64,000 nt of DNA from Guadua angustifolia (taxonomy: Eukaryota; Streptophyta; Magnoliopsida; Poales; Poaceae). The translations under genes and the position numbers were made by a program. The stretch covers positions 51,230,198 to 51,294,197 of the forward strand of contig CM070520.1 of NCBI GenBank assembly GCA_036346375.1, in the 5' to 3' direction. The notes beneath the pieces are model-generated. The model was given only the letters and a program-made list of their open reading frames with translations, was not told the origin of the DNA and made no database searches. Below are positions 44,990-56,619 of this stretch, in pieces (the first letter of the stretch is position 1; every line of letters begins with the position of its first letter).

Positions 44990-47690
44990 GAAGGGAGATG
45001 TTTGGCTCGTAGAATTCAAACGTTCTCGCCATATGACCGGAAATTCCCATTGGTTCTCTTCCCTAACCTGTGCCCCAAGTGATGAGCTAATCACTTTTAG
45101 GGATGCTTTTTCTGGTCGTGTCATCGCTAAAGTTTCTGTACGCATTAATGAAAATTTCTTTCTTAAGGATGTTGCCTTAATTAGTAAGCTGCAGAATAGT
45201 TTGATTTCTTTGTCTCAGTTTATCGACGACAATTTTGAGGTAAACTTCGAGCGTAATGCCTGTAAAATTCTTGATTCTTTTGGAGGGTCAATTTGCAGGA
45301 TTTCTAGGTTTGAGAGAGTCTTTCATGTTGATTTTGCCGAGTCTTCTGGTGATTCTCTTCTTTGCCTAGTTACTTCTAAGTCCTGTGATCTCTCTTGCTG
45401 GCATAGGAGACTTGGTCACATTGATTTTGATTATTTGACCCGAGTTAGCAGGCATGATCTTATTCGTGGTTTGTCTAAACTCAAGATAGTAAAAGACTTG
45501 GTTTGTTCTCATTGCCAACATAGCAAGATAGTTGCTACTTCTCATCCCCTAATCATTGTTGTGATGACTGATACACTATGGTAACTTTTACATATGGACA
45601 CTGTTGGTCCGGTTAGAGTGCAGTCAACAGATGAAAAGTTATATGTTCTTGTTATTATTGATGATTTTTAGAGGTATTCTTGTGTGTTTTTCATGATCTC
45701 GAAGGATAAGTCTTTTACCCACTTTAGGGTTTTAGTCTGTAGGTTGTCTACTGAGTTCCCAGGTGCTTTATGAGCTATACACAGTGATAATAGCACAGAG
45801 TTCAAGAAACCCTTATTTGAGAGCTTCTGTGAGGAGTCAAGTATTGAGCATCAGTTTTCCTCTCTATACTCCCTCAGCAAAATAGCGTAGTGGAAAGGAA
45901 AAATAGTGACGAATACTCATACCAGGGGTACCCCACAGCAAAGTATACATCTATTTCAAGATCGTCCTTCTCTCAGTCGTACGGACAAGGCGGCAAGATC
46001 GACAGCCATGCAGAATGCTGGAGAGGGTATTACCAAAGTTTCTGTCCATCACAGATGGGATTATCACTGAATATAGGCCGAAACACCAGATGATCCGTCT
46101 TGGGCCCAGCTCTAGGCTTCGCGGGGCCACGAAGGATCCTCGGCCTCGTTCAGGCCCACCAGGGGCGCTCCGACCAGGCCACAGGTCGGACGCTCCCGTA
46201 GGCTCCGACCTGGCCGCAGGTCAGTCACCCCCGTAGGCTCCGACCTAGCCTTCGGTCGGATTCCTAACGAGCTCCGACTCGGCGACCTCCGCCACGCCAC
46301 CAGTCGACTTCAAGCAGGTCACCTGCCCTGTGGACACGACGCCCATGCTGGAGCAGGTGGCTCCTTCCCAAGGGAGGCCGCCAAAGTCAAGCGCTCGTCC
46401 CTTCGCCCCGTCATGCACAGTGGAGAGACACGCTCCCTCTCGAGGCAACGCCAGAGCACAGCATAAACGGCGTCAGTATCTGACAACCGCGCAGAGGGCA
46501 GGTGCGCTCCTTCCCAACGGAACGTCGCTTGCTGTGTCTACCAACCCAAGCATGGGATGAGCAGGAACCTGTCAGTCACCAGTCGCTAGGAACCTGTCAA
46601 TCATCAAGACCGAAGACCGGGACTCCCGGGCATACCATACCCCTACCTTTTTTCTCCAAACTCCCGTGTAACCTGCCCCCTCCGCCTATATAAAGGGAGG
46701 CAGGACCCTCAGGGAGGGGCATTCGCATCCGACTTAAGCAAACACATCCGGTCTCGAGCAAGTCAAACATACAGACGAACATTCCTAGCTCCCGAGCTCT
46801 TGAGTTTTCTCTCCTCTCACTCAGATGAGAACTCAAGGCCTGTCTTGAGCCCTCGCTTGTAACCCAGTGCAGTCCACTGCACCCCAAGCAATACAAAACC
46901 ACCACCACAAACTGGACGTAGGGACATTCGGGCCGAACCAGTATACATCTTGGACTCCTGTAGTCTAACCATTCAAGGAGAGGGAACGCGCGGCCCTTAT
47001 ACTTACAAATTTACTTGCCGGTTGTACGAAACACCGACAAATAGGATCTTGGTCGAGATGGCCAAGACGATGCTAGATGAGTACAGCACTCCTAGAAAGT
47101 TTTGGGCTGAGGCTATAGCTACTGCTTACCATGTGTCTAATTGAGTTTTTCTGAGAACACACTTGCATCGCACTTCATATGAGTTGAGGTTTGGGCGAAA
47201 GCCCAATGTTGCACATTTTCACATTTATGGTTGCAAATGTTTCTTTTTGAAGTCCGGGAATCTAGATAAGTTTGAGTTTTATTCTTTTAATGGTATATTT
47301 CTGTGTTACTTGACTTCTTCTCGTAGCTATAGGGTCTAGATTTGTAAGACAAGCAAGATTGTAGAGACCTATGAGGTGACCATTGATGAGGCTAGTCCAG
47401 GAGCTAGACTAGATATCTCAGGCTCTTCTTCTCTCTTCGAGACTATCTTTGTAGAGGATGAGGATGATGGTGCACCACCTAATCTTGCCCCCTCTGCATA
47501 TCAGGTGCCTCTTGTTTTCTATCTCTGCACCTTAGAGAGATCAGTCCTTACCTTTAGACTCTCTTGTAGCTAGTGGTTCTGCTCCTGCCTCCTCTATTTA
47601 TGAGGTAAAGGCCATTTCTACTTCTGAATCTCCACGCCACATTCAATGATGCCATCCACCTGATCAGAGAATTGGTGGTCTATTTGAGCT
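44990..47690 (+). pseudogene. Copia integrase, split by a solo LTR
   Basis: The frame 45033-45584 has the protease/integrase junction (HMTGNSHWFSSL), then a zinc-binding HHCC module with WHRRLGH and CSHCQHSK. The catalytic core follows with HMDTVGP (45595), IHSDNSTEF (45780) and NSVVERKN (45885), which supply the D, D and E of the DDE site, with stops between them. After the 1.13 kb solo LTR the core continues as EMAKTMLDEYSTPRKFWAEA (47056-47120) and HIYGCKCFF (47220). Loss of the LTR would not restore function, because several stops occur before and after it. Confidence 0.85.
45907..47039 (+). mobile_element. Solo LTR of a gypsy-type element, 1133 bp
   Basis: TGACGAATAC at 45907 and GAAACACCGACA ending at 47039 are LTR ends. 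They are flanked by a perfect 5-bp duplication AATAG (45902-45906 and 47040-47044). A TATA box (TATATAAAG) lies at 46687-46695. The ends, the GTAACCTGCC region and the ACAAATTTACTTGCCGG tail resemble the LTRs of the element at 3619-12929, so it belongs to a related but distinct family. No internal sequence is present, as expected after recombination between two LTRs. Confidence 0.9.
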
Positions 47691-47749
47691 TGTCACATGC
47701 TTAAAGTCAGGCCTATCTCTCTTTTATCTTCACTTTACCTTTGTTGCCT

Positions 47750-48680
47750 CCTTTAAGCTAAAGGATGTTTTTCATGCATTGTTAGATAAGTCTTGGATTA
47801 ATGCAATACATGAGGACCTTGAGATTTTTGAGTGAAACAAGGTTTAGTAACTTGTTGAGCCCCTATCTGATCATAATGTTATTGGGACTAAGTGGGTGTT
47901 CAAGAACAAGCAAAGTGAGGATGGGGTAATTATCAGGAATAAGGCTAGGCTAGTCGCTTAGGGATTCACTCAAGTTGAGGGGTCTTGACTTTGATGAAAC
48001 CTTTGCCCCTGTAACTAGACTAGAGGCTGTTAAGATCTTTCTTGCATTTTTTACATCCAAAGGCTTCAAGCAGTATCAGATGGATGCCAAGACTGCATTT
48101 CTTAATCGGTATATTGAGGAAGAGGTCTATGTCAGACAACCTCCAGGATTCGACAACTCCAAGTACCCAAATCATGTCTATAAGCTTTCCAAAGCTTTGT
48201 ATGGATTTAAGGAGACCCTTAGAGCTTGATATGAGAGATTTAAATTCTATCTTCTTAGTCATGGCTTTGAGATTGGTAAAGTAGACAAGACTCTGTTCGT
48301 TAGACACCAGGATTTTGACTTTTTGCTTGTCCAGATTTATATGGATAATATTATCTTTAGTGGCTTTTCACACTCTATCATGTCTCAGTTTTTAGATGTG
48401 ATGAACACAGAGTTCAAGTTGAGTATGATAGACGAGTTGAGCTACTTACTCGGCTTCCAGATCAAATAGACTCGAGAAGGTATTTTATTCCATCAAGGAA
48501 ATTACATTCAAGACCTTCTGAGATGCTTTGACATGATTGATGGGAAGTCGGTGATGACTCCTATGGCCACCATGACAATTCTTGAGCCTAATAAGGATAG
48601 TGAGTCTGTTGATCAGGAGTTTAGGAGCATGATTGGCTCCCTCTTATAACTCATTGCTTTGAGGCCAGACATGCACTTTT
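47750..48680 (+). pseudogene. Copia reverse transcriptase
   Basis: Recognisable blocks are NVIGTKWVFKNK (47876-47911), DFDETFAPVTRLEAVKIFLA (47985-48044), QYQMDAKTAFLN (48073-48108) and VYKLSKALYGFKE (48176-48214). The catalytic box, normally YVDD, reads YMDN at 48338-48349, so one catalytic aspartate is lost. YLLGFQIK and TPMATMT follow. In-frame stops occur after VA, after LRA and after QIK. Confidence 0.85.
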
Positions 48681-48834
48681 TTGTGTGTTTGTACACTCGA
48701 TTTTCAGGCTTCTCCTTGTGCTTCTCATCGCCAGGCGGTGAAGTACATTTTCCAGTAGTTTACTATGGTATTTGATACTCTTCCTTTTCTTGTCTGTCCC
48801 TTAGAGCCTTTTTAAACACATACTTTACTTTACT

Positions 48835-49281
48835 AGCTATAGGATAGATAAAAAGAGCACTTCTGGTTCTTGCTAATTTATTGACACTTCTCTTGTCTCT
48901 TGGTCACGTAGGAAGCAGCCTGAAGTTGTATAGTCCACCGTTGAGGTCGAGTATGTTGCAGCCGCTAGTTGTTGTAGTCAGGTGATTTGGATGAGATCGG
49001 TCTTGTGGGACTTTGGGTTAGACATAGATAGTGTTTCACTTTTTTATGACAACACTTCTGCCATTCACACTTCTAAGAACCTAGTGTAGCATTTTAGGAC
49101 CTAGCATATAGATATCCGATACCACTTCTTTAGAGATCATATGGAGAAAAGTGATATAGTCCTCCAGTTTGTGGAGAGTGACCACCAAATTGTCGATATT
49201 TTAACCAAACTTTTGGATAGCTTTAGGTTTGTGGCCTTAAGGAGAGAGCTTAGAGTCGTGTACCCTGATGACATTTCTTAA
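48835..49281 (+). pseudogene. Copia RNase H
   Basis: Blocks DKKSTSGSC (48848-48874), VEVEYVAAASCCSQVIWMRS (48937-48996) and FYDNTSAIHTSKN (49043-49080) are followed by HIDIRYHFFRDHME and VDILTK. This is the copia RNase H and pol C-terminus. Stops are present at several usual Trp or Gln codons. Pol ends at a stop near 49281. Confidence 0.85.
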
Positions 49282-51192
49282 GGGGTAGCTGGGCTTTGTA
49301 TATAATATATCGTATATTGACTTCTAGCATCTCTTTTATTTTGTATATTCTAGGTGTATCTTTTTCTAGAGGGCTAAGTTCACTTCACTTAGACTTCTAG
49401 TATGCTTTGCATAGACCATTTATTTTGTGTTATAAGTTGCTATCATGCGTAATTACCTGTTCTCTCTTCTATCTAGGTTAACTTCTCTCACAGTCTTATA
49501 GGTCTAGCAGGTATTGGGTCCTATTAAATAGGGTCTATGTGTACTTAATAGCTATGGTTTGTTAGAGTCAACTTTCCTATATTAGTCATATGCGGAAGAT
49601 AAGAGCAAGTCTGAGTCATAGTGTTCTCTTCAGCTTTTTTTGCTCTATAGACTACCCAATTGTCAGTTTCTCAGTTTACTCTTCTAATTCTATCTTTCTG
49701 ATTTTAGTGGTGTTTATTTGGAAATTTTCTGCACTTAGTTTGAAATTAACTCAACTTAAACCAGATTTATACTTAAAATTAATTCACTTATTGAAGAGGA
49801 GTTTTAAGAAACTTTTCTTCATGCATTGCATATAGACATAATTTTCTATCACAAATGAGCTTTGTCTATTATGCAAATGAATTATCATTCATGTTATGCA
49901 CTTTGCTACTTTTCTAAAAATCATTGCTAACTTAGTCATGTATAAGTTTATATTATCTCATCATGCTAAGCTTGCTAAAAATTAAAATTTGAGTATTTAT
50001 GAAAACTTGATAAAACTTGTAAGTTTTACTTGCTATATTTTTTCACTAGGTGCATATGCTATATGTGTGAAATCTTGGATTTCTACTAAACTCTCCAGAG
50101 CAACTTGGGTGAAGCTAATTTGGTTCATACTAGAATCCTTCAATTGCTCATGAATCTAAGTGTTAAAAATGATCAAATATTAACTTATGTGTGCTAAAAT
50201 TGATCTCAACACTATATATTCACGAGATTGCATCCCCACTTGGGATAAACTTAGAATGTATTGTGTATGACCAAGTCAATTCTTTTAAGTGTCATACTTG
50301 AGATGGTTGACTATGGCTTGAGTCAATCAAAAATTGAGAAATACAAATAAAAACAAAAATAAGGAAGAAAGTGAAGCCTAGGAGGCCTTTGTCGCTAGCT
50401 TCTAGTCGAGGATGTGCTTTTCTAGGATAAACTCTCTAAACCTCTTTGTGTGCGTTAAAGATCTGAAATTTGCATTCAGAAAAGATGAATGAGCATGAAG
50501 AATCTCTTATGTACTTGTACCTTCCTAAAGTGTTGACTAAGTTGAACTCTAGGTAATCTATTTGATCCTTGCTAGCACGTCTTTGTTTCTAGTTTGGAGA
50601 TTATGCCAAGTGTTGCACTTGTTAAAATCATGCAAAAACAACATAATCTTATTTGTACTTGCTAGCAAGGATATTGAAATCTGCACTTGAACATGTCTTA
50701 GATTAGCATAATCTGAAGTTCTAAACGTGAGTATCTTGGTGCCATACTTTGCTCTTTGTGGTCATTTGAATAATCTTCAAAGCTCTTCTAGACTGCATTT
50801 CATACCTACATGGTTCTTTCTTTGATGCCTATATTGTCTAAAGGGGGAGAAATATAGAAAATGCATCGTGGGGAGAACTGAATTTAAAGAAATATGGAAA
50901 AGACATTTTTATCTTACTTCTCATGGTCATAGTGAAAATTTTCTTTTTTTGGATCATAAGCAAAATTGAGTTTTTTTTTGTAAGATTTCTTGGATTTTTA
51001 GAACATTTATGGATGACTTGTTCTTTCTCTTGGTTAGCACTAAATTTTGCCTTGCCAACTTGATCATGGTCTTACTTTCTCTTCTATTTGGACCAAGTGT
51101 GGCTTTGCAATCAAATTGCTTTCTTCTTTCTAATTCCAAACTCAAATTTTGTGCCTTTTCATGTTTGTCAATATACTCATCAAGTGGGAGAT
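49282..51192. other. Copia 3' noncoding region
   Basis: The stretch of 1.9 kb between RNase H and the 3' LTR is AT-rich with no domain in any frame. It contains an AAAGGGGGAGAAATATAG purine tract at 50839-50856, of the type found in Sirevirus elements, and ends with AAGTGGGAGATTG at the LTR. Confidence 0.55.
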
Positions 51193-51529
51193 TGAAAGAA
51201 CATGTGGATGTCTACCCATGTGTGCGACGAGTAATTGACAGTAGCTAAGCTTGTGATGCTCAATTTGGGTTGCTATTAGTGCCAGGTTGGCACTACCAGT
51301 TTCTAGGCGGCGGTAGTACCGGGGTGCGTTACTATCGGCTCATGTATAGTGGTAGTTATTTTATAGAGAGGTGATTCTCTCGGGTGTGTCAAGGGTGGCA
51401 CTATCCGATCCTTGGTGGCGACAATATAGGGGTGTGGTACTACCAGTCTCTAGTAGGTGGTAGTTATTTTCTAGAGAGTGCTATTTGAGTTTCGCCAGGG
51501 CGGCACTACCAGCCTCAATAGGTTCATAA

Positions 51530-51860
51530 TTTTGTCGTTGATTCATTTAGCCAACAATTTTATCGTTGATTCATTTAACTGACAGGTCTATTTGTTTGGT
51601 AAGCTTTTGTCGCCAAATAAACTAAGAACACAAATACTGTCAGTAATTCAATTGGTTACAGATCTTTTGTCGCACAGTGCTCAATAGATGTATATTTATG
51701 TAGTTGTATTTTCGGCTTATTTTTTTCCATAGTTTTATTTTAAGGTGTATTATTTTAAACAAAATTATATGACCCTTCGCTCTCATCTCTTTGCTAGCAT
51801 GTTCCAAGCGGCAGCACGGGAAATCATGGATGTGAAACTTCAACAGCCCCACCCCGACCG
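51530..51860. repeat. Dispersed repeat, copy A
   Basis: The block from GTTCATAATTTTGTCG shares TTTAGCCAACAATTTT, TGATTCATTT and GGTAAGCTTTTGTCGC with 57005-57075. It also shares an ATATATTTATGTA and TTATTTTAA tail with 57135-57205. It cuts off the copia 3' LTR, so it is younger than the copia element or marks a deletion. No coding content. Confidence 0.6.
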
Positions 51861-52508
51861 AGACATGCATGGGCCGCTGATATAGTGATAATTACTGTAC
51901 GCAGTGACAGGATGACACAAACTAAAGGCAGGTGCAACTGCGTATGGTACACGCACTCACGCATGCATCTAGATGGTTAAATCGTGTACCTATAATTGTA
52001 CCCAAAAATAAGGTTTTCTATTATTTGCAAAAAAATAATAATAGTAAATCTTGATTTTCGCGTATTTACAACAAGGTTAAAAAACAATATATATAGCAGC
52101 AAGCATAGGTATCGTGGAAACTATCCTACCTAGCTTCTTAAAAGTGCTTAAAAAACATTATGTGCCATTTTCTAAGACTAAAAATGCTATTAAAACATAA
52201 ATTCGATAATAACAGGCTTAGAAAGTGACAATAATATCATAATCCTAAAATTTGGGTAGCAAGTGACATGCAGATACTAAGTGGTCAATTGAATCTTCTA
52301 TACCATCCCTATTTTAATTGAAAATAAGTTATTTCAAAAATCTATATTAAATACAATAATATGTAAATATGATTTTATATCATAAAGTGACAGAATGGAA
52401 AACAGCGACCTATTTCACGGCTACAGGTAAGTTTGCGGCATAGCGTCCCATTTGAGGTCCCAGTAAGCTAACACAGCTTGCTCCCGAACAATAGAGTGAA
52501 TAATGATC

Positions 52509-53170
52509 AGGGGTGGTGTAAAAATCCCTATATTTTCCCTCTAAATCACTTATTTAGAGCATCTCCAAGAGGAGCCCTAAATAGGTTGCTAATTGTAATT
52601 ATAGGGTTTTGATGGAAAAAAAGCACTCCAACAGATGTTGTATTTTGAGAAAAATTATCAAAATAGGTTTAGGACTCGGAGCCCAGTAGCTATATTTGGC
52701 AACACTCCTCTCCGGCCCCATCCCTATTCGCACGTCCCTGGAGTTGAGTTTAGGGTCTAATTCACGAGTCGATAGTTATCTTGGTACCTAATTCTTTTTA
52801 GTTTAGACCCTATTTTGAGGTATAGGACTCTATTTTAAGGCCTGATTGTTGGAGATGCTCTTAGGGGTGGTGTAAAAATTAAGGACACCCTATATCAAAT
52901 TTGTCTCCAACCCACACTCCCTATTACTCACCCCTATTATTTATCTAAACATTATTATTACTTTGCACCTATGAATTATTTACTAAAAATAGAAATAATG
53001 AATAAAAAAATGTTGAAGAAAATAGTAGAGGGAAGGAGAAAGCCCCTAGATGTAGGGGTGAGAAGAGGTTTCCCTAAAATAAGGGTTGGGTTGGAGCTCA
53101 TATTTTTTTAATTCTCCTTATAGTTTAGGATAAGGGGAGATTTAGAGAGTGGGTTAGGGTTGCTCTAAAA
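52509..53170. repeat. MITE-rich region with 17-bp direct repeats
   Basis: AGGGGTGGTGTAAAAAT occurs at 52509 and again at 52863, on either side of the PIF/Harbinger-like MITE at 52557-52860. The following sequence to 53170 holds TTAGAGAGTGGG and GGAGCTC strings in partial inverse arrangement. This suggests a second, older element into which the MITE was inserted. 51860-52500 and 53170-53810 have no recognisable gene. Confidence 0.4.
52557..52860. mobile_element. PIF/Harbinger-like MITE, 304 bp
   Basis: Inverted ends GAGCATCTCCAA (52557) and TTGGAGATGCTC (ending 52860) are flanked by TTA on both sides (52554-52556 and 52861-52863), the target duplication of this superfamily. The body is AT-rich and noncoding. 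Confidence 0.85.
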
Positions 53171-53812
53171 AAACCTAGGTACCCATCCGTTAATCGGTAC
53201 TTATCCTTTCGTAATTATTGTGCAGCTGCTCAAGTCAAAACTTACACAGGTGGCAATTAGACATCGCCATCCAAAGTTCGCAATCGGTACTACATTTTTA
53301 CTTTTCATAATTGTTTATAAGTACTTTTCCCTTTCATAATTATCGGTTAGCTACTGAAGCCAAAACATGCTACATCTCGATAGCTACCGCTTCGGTCACA
53401 AATATATATTCTTAACATATTGACAGTACAGTTTTAACCACTGATTTTTATTCTATATTTATAAAACCTAATAAAATTATAATATTACACAAATGCTTTT
53501 TGAGGCAAATTAATCTTTCCTTTTTTGGGGTTTTCACTTCGGTTTTTTCAAAATTTAAACCAATAACAAGCGCTAGCCAATCGGGTGTAGCATCGAGTGG
53601 CTAAACGTGCATGTGCCCTTCCTTTCGGTCACTCAGCATTCATGTTGAATCTGACATGAACAAATGTGTGAGTAGTGTAGTGAAAGCTCACTGCATCCAC
53701 TCAAAAGGAAAAGTCATGGTAGCTCCAAAACAACACTGGGTCCAGCCAGGTCGATCCAAATGTTGTAATCGGTGCTTCTCCTGTCATGATTATTGGCCAT
53801 CTATAATGTGAC

Positions 53813-54040
53813 TCTGTTTAATTGGGAGAGCTTCAGATCTCAGTTTCAGTTTAGATCTGAAACTTATAGGCTAAAATAAAGTGAATTAAGTTTATATTTT
53901 TAGTCTAAAATGTAAATAAAATGATCTACCTAAACACTTTTAATGTACCCATAGTTCTAGCTCTATAAATTTCTAGAGCTAAAAATACGCTGCTCCACCA
54001 ACTTCACAGATTTTAATAGAGCTAGAGCTGTCCCAAATCT
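53813..54040. mobile_element. Possible hAT-type MITE
   Basis: CTGTTTAATTGGGAGAGCTT at the left and TAGAGCTGTCCCAAAT at the right are imperfect inverted ends of a kind common in grass MITEs. Target duplication is not clear. 54040-55127 holds a TATATATG box and short open frames, but I recognise no gene there. Confidence 0.4.
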
Positions 54041-55127
54041 ATACTATACCGTGCTAGTGGATGATTCAACGAATCGGCAGGAGGGAATCTTTCGGTGCAT
54101 GCCCACACCGGATGTGAAATTCCGCCGGCCGGTTTTAATTAACACGTATTATTAGCTGCCGATTAGTCCAAATTCTGGCCGGTTCATGTTGATTCTCGGT
54201 TTTTTTTGGGTTAATTCTGAGCTAAATCTTGGCTTATTTTCGATAAATTTGGTGGGGGTGCAAGAAACGATTCAACTCCAATATATATGTGAGCCTCTGG
54301 TGGAGTAATAGCGAGGCGCTAATTTCAGCTCTGTGGCGAGCACCATCTTCTTGGGTGCTCACCTTGGATGCATGCTCCCCCATGGAAGACGATCATGGCA
54401 AAGCTACGGCTGTGGTTGCTTAATTCCTCAGCAGCAATTCTGCAAACTCAAGCAACGTTGATGCCTGCTGCTGGAGAGCCTGATGGGGCAGGCAGTGGTA
54501 GACTTGCATAGTTGCATGATGTTTCTGAGCTGATGGTAGCTGTTTGGTCTCGGCTGCCAGAAATATGTTTGGTCTTTGGCTCTTGGGGGTGTATTTGTAG
54601 CTATAAATAAACTCCCCGGCGAAAGGCTTTGCCGTCTCTCGATCGATCGCCTTTCTGCCAGTCTTTTCACTTTTTTTTTATTCGAGGCCGGCATCAAGAT
54701 TTTCGGCCAATTTCGATGTGCTTTAATTCTCCCTCCATTGTAAAAGTATGCTCTTGTTTAATTGAAAATAGGGAGTTTCCCCTGGTCCAAAATAACTCGC
54801 CTTCTTCCTAAAAATAAATCGATATGAACTAGTTTATTTTTTCCTGAAAAATCCTACTGGCAGTAGTTTTCCAAAAATATACTAAAGCACGACATACAAA
54901 ATATAGCCGTCAGAGTTAACATGGTGAAATGTTTTGTGGTGCTTGCGGGGTTTGAGAGGTACCTCCACTAAGGAAAATGGTGTCAACTTTTAGTACTTGT
55001 TTTTGTGCGAAGAAACTCCGAGTACTCCAAAAAGAAAAAGAAAAGCTAGCCTTTTGATATACAGCGCCCAATTTTAATCATTAGGTTTTAGGCAGACAAT
55101 ATCCTTAACACAGAGAGCAATCCATGT

Positions 55128-55525
55128 ATGGGGATATATATGGTGTAAACCATTTTATCATATAAGCTCCGTGGAAATCACATGTACAATTTTTTAAAAA
55201 TTCTCAAAACATTACCATACGTAGGGAAGGTGAGTTTCTATAGACCTGTAAAATTTCAAGACCAAACCCAATCACAGTTAAAAGATATGAAATTAACAAG
55301 AAACTACATAAATAGTGTTGAACATTGAAATAACACTATCTAGACTAAATAAATCTTTTTTATATCTTTCAAATACAATTGTGTTTAGTCATAAAATTTT
55401 ACAGAATTGTAGAAACTCACCTCTCCTACATATGTTAATTTTTTGAGAATTTTTGAAAACCTATATATAAAATTTTCATAGAGTTTACACGATAAAAACG
55501 CTTTACACCAGATATTTACCCCCTA
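55128..55525. mobile_element. Foldback element with long inverted repeats, about 400 bp
   Basis: The first and last 140-150 bp are inverted repeats with mismatches. Pairs include ATGGTGTAAACC with CTTTACACCAGAT, ATTCTCAAAACATTA with TTTGAGAATTTTTGA, and GGTGAGTTTCTATAG with GTAGAAACTCACC. The outer ends are GGGGATAT and TATTTACCCCC. The central loop is about 100 bp. It could fold into one long hairpin and is a MITE of uncertain superfamily. Confidence 0.8.
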
Positions 55526-55609
55526 ATGCATTCGTAGCAATATTGCACGAGATGCAACTCCAAAAAAGAAAAAGAAGTTTCGAGATATATGAGGGTGGTT
55601 CATTCGAAA

Positions 55610-56320
55610 ACCCCCCCCCTCTCTAATTAATCTTCTCGATTTTCTTTAGTGGCGTTGCGCCCACGTCGCTGTAGGCTATCCACCGAGGCCCCACCGCAGC
55701 ATGATGCGCACTTTGCTTGATGCGCAGCACTCCACGTGTCCCCGCCGGACAAACCTTTCTTCTTCACAAAATACACCTGGCCGGCCTCTCCGATCACAAT
55801 TATTACCCCTCGAAAATAATAACACACAAGGCCGCAAATTCGTAGCTTCTCACCACCACGTGAGGAGCATCGAGCCACGGAATATTCCGCAGGAAATTTT
55901 CTGTAAAAATTTTTCTTCTTCTTCTTCTTCTTCGCTTCTTTCTTGCTCAAGTTGGAGGAGCGAAATTTCCGTTTGGGACCAGACAGCTACGCCGTCTGAA
56001 ACGACTGGTCCATAGGAATGGGCAGGGTGTGGACCGTGATTGGGTCGTCGGCGTTGGCGTTCGCTCGCGATCTGTGGATTAGGCGCATGGATGGCGTCCA
56101 GGGATTGGTTTCGAGTGGATGCGGCGGCCATGCCCTCACGTCTGCACCAACCATGGCCGACAGGTGGTTCCCGATTAATCAGCCACTTGGCGCCGTGGCT
56201 AATGAGGCATGCGCTTTTCGTTGGGTGGTGGGGGGGTGGGGTGGGGGTGTGGGTGTGTGGTGTGGGGGGCCTCCGGTAGCACGAGAATATTGTGTGAGGG
56301 GAAATCCGTCTTAGATTTCG
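55610..56320. other. GC-rich segment with microsatellite and G-rich tract, no gene assigned
   Basis: A C8 run (55611-55618), a (TTC)n tract (55914-55932) and a G-rich tract (56226-56272) lie here. Open frames on both strands (for example 55850-56131 and 56018-56314) show no domain. The composition resembles a 5' leader or promoter of a grass gene, but no start with a recognisable protein follows on either side. Confidence 0.4.
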
Positions 56321-56619
56321 ATAGGGTCCGCGGAATAGAGTTTGGATCGCCGGTTTTTACTGTAGTGAATTTATAGGATCCGACGGAGTTATAATTTTAT
56401 AGAAGTTTTTTTTTTGGACAAATCTGTAGATGATATTTTTATGCGTTCTAATCTAGATTTTGAAGAAGATATTGATAGTAAAAAATTAGAAAGTTTGGCT
56501 GTATGTCACCTAAAATGATGTTCTTTTGTATGTAGACGGAGCAGTACGACTAAGAGGGGGCTTCTTCTGTACAGTTAGAAGATAAAATGATGGCCTTGCA
56601 GTTTGCAGAAAAATGGTCA

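Larger units (their letters stand above)
40061..51530 (+). mobile_element. Ty1/copia retrotransposon, decayed, 3' LTR truncated
   Basis: A 5' LTR starts at 40061 (TGAAAGATCA) and runs to about 42172. ATTAGTATCAGAGC at 42171-42184 is a slightly changed copia primer-binding site (usual TGGTATCAGAGC, initiator tRNA-Met). Gag and pol pieces follow to 49281, then 1.9 kb of noncoding sequence, a purine-rich tract AAGTGGGAGAT (51183-51192), and a 3' LTR that starts TGAAAGAACA at 51193 and is cut near 51530. The order gag, integrase, reverse transcriptase, RNase H is that of copia. The long noncoding stretch, the zinc knuckle and the coiled-coil gag suggest the Sirevirus branch. The coding part is broken by stops and by a solo LTR. 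Confidence 0.85.

Noticed and set aside
54428..54697. An 89-codon minus-strand frame as a small host gene
   Set aside because: No domain, no supported splice or promoter structure in the right orientation, and the surrounding sequence is repeat-like.
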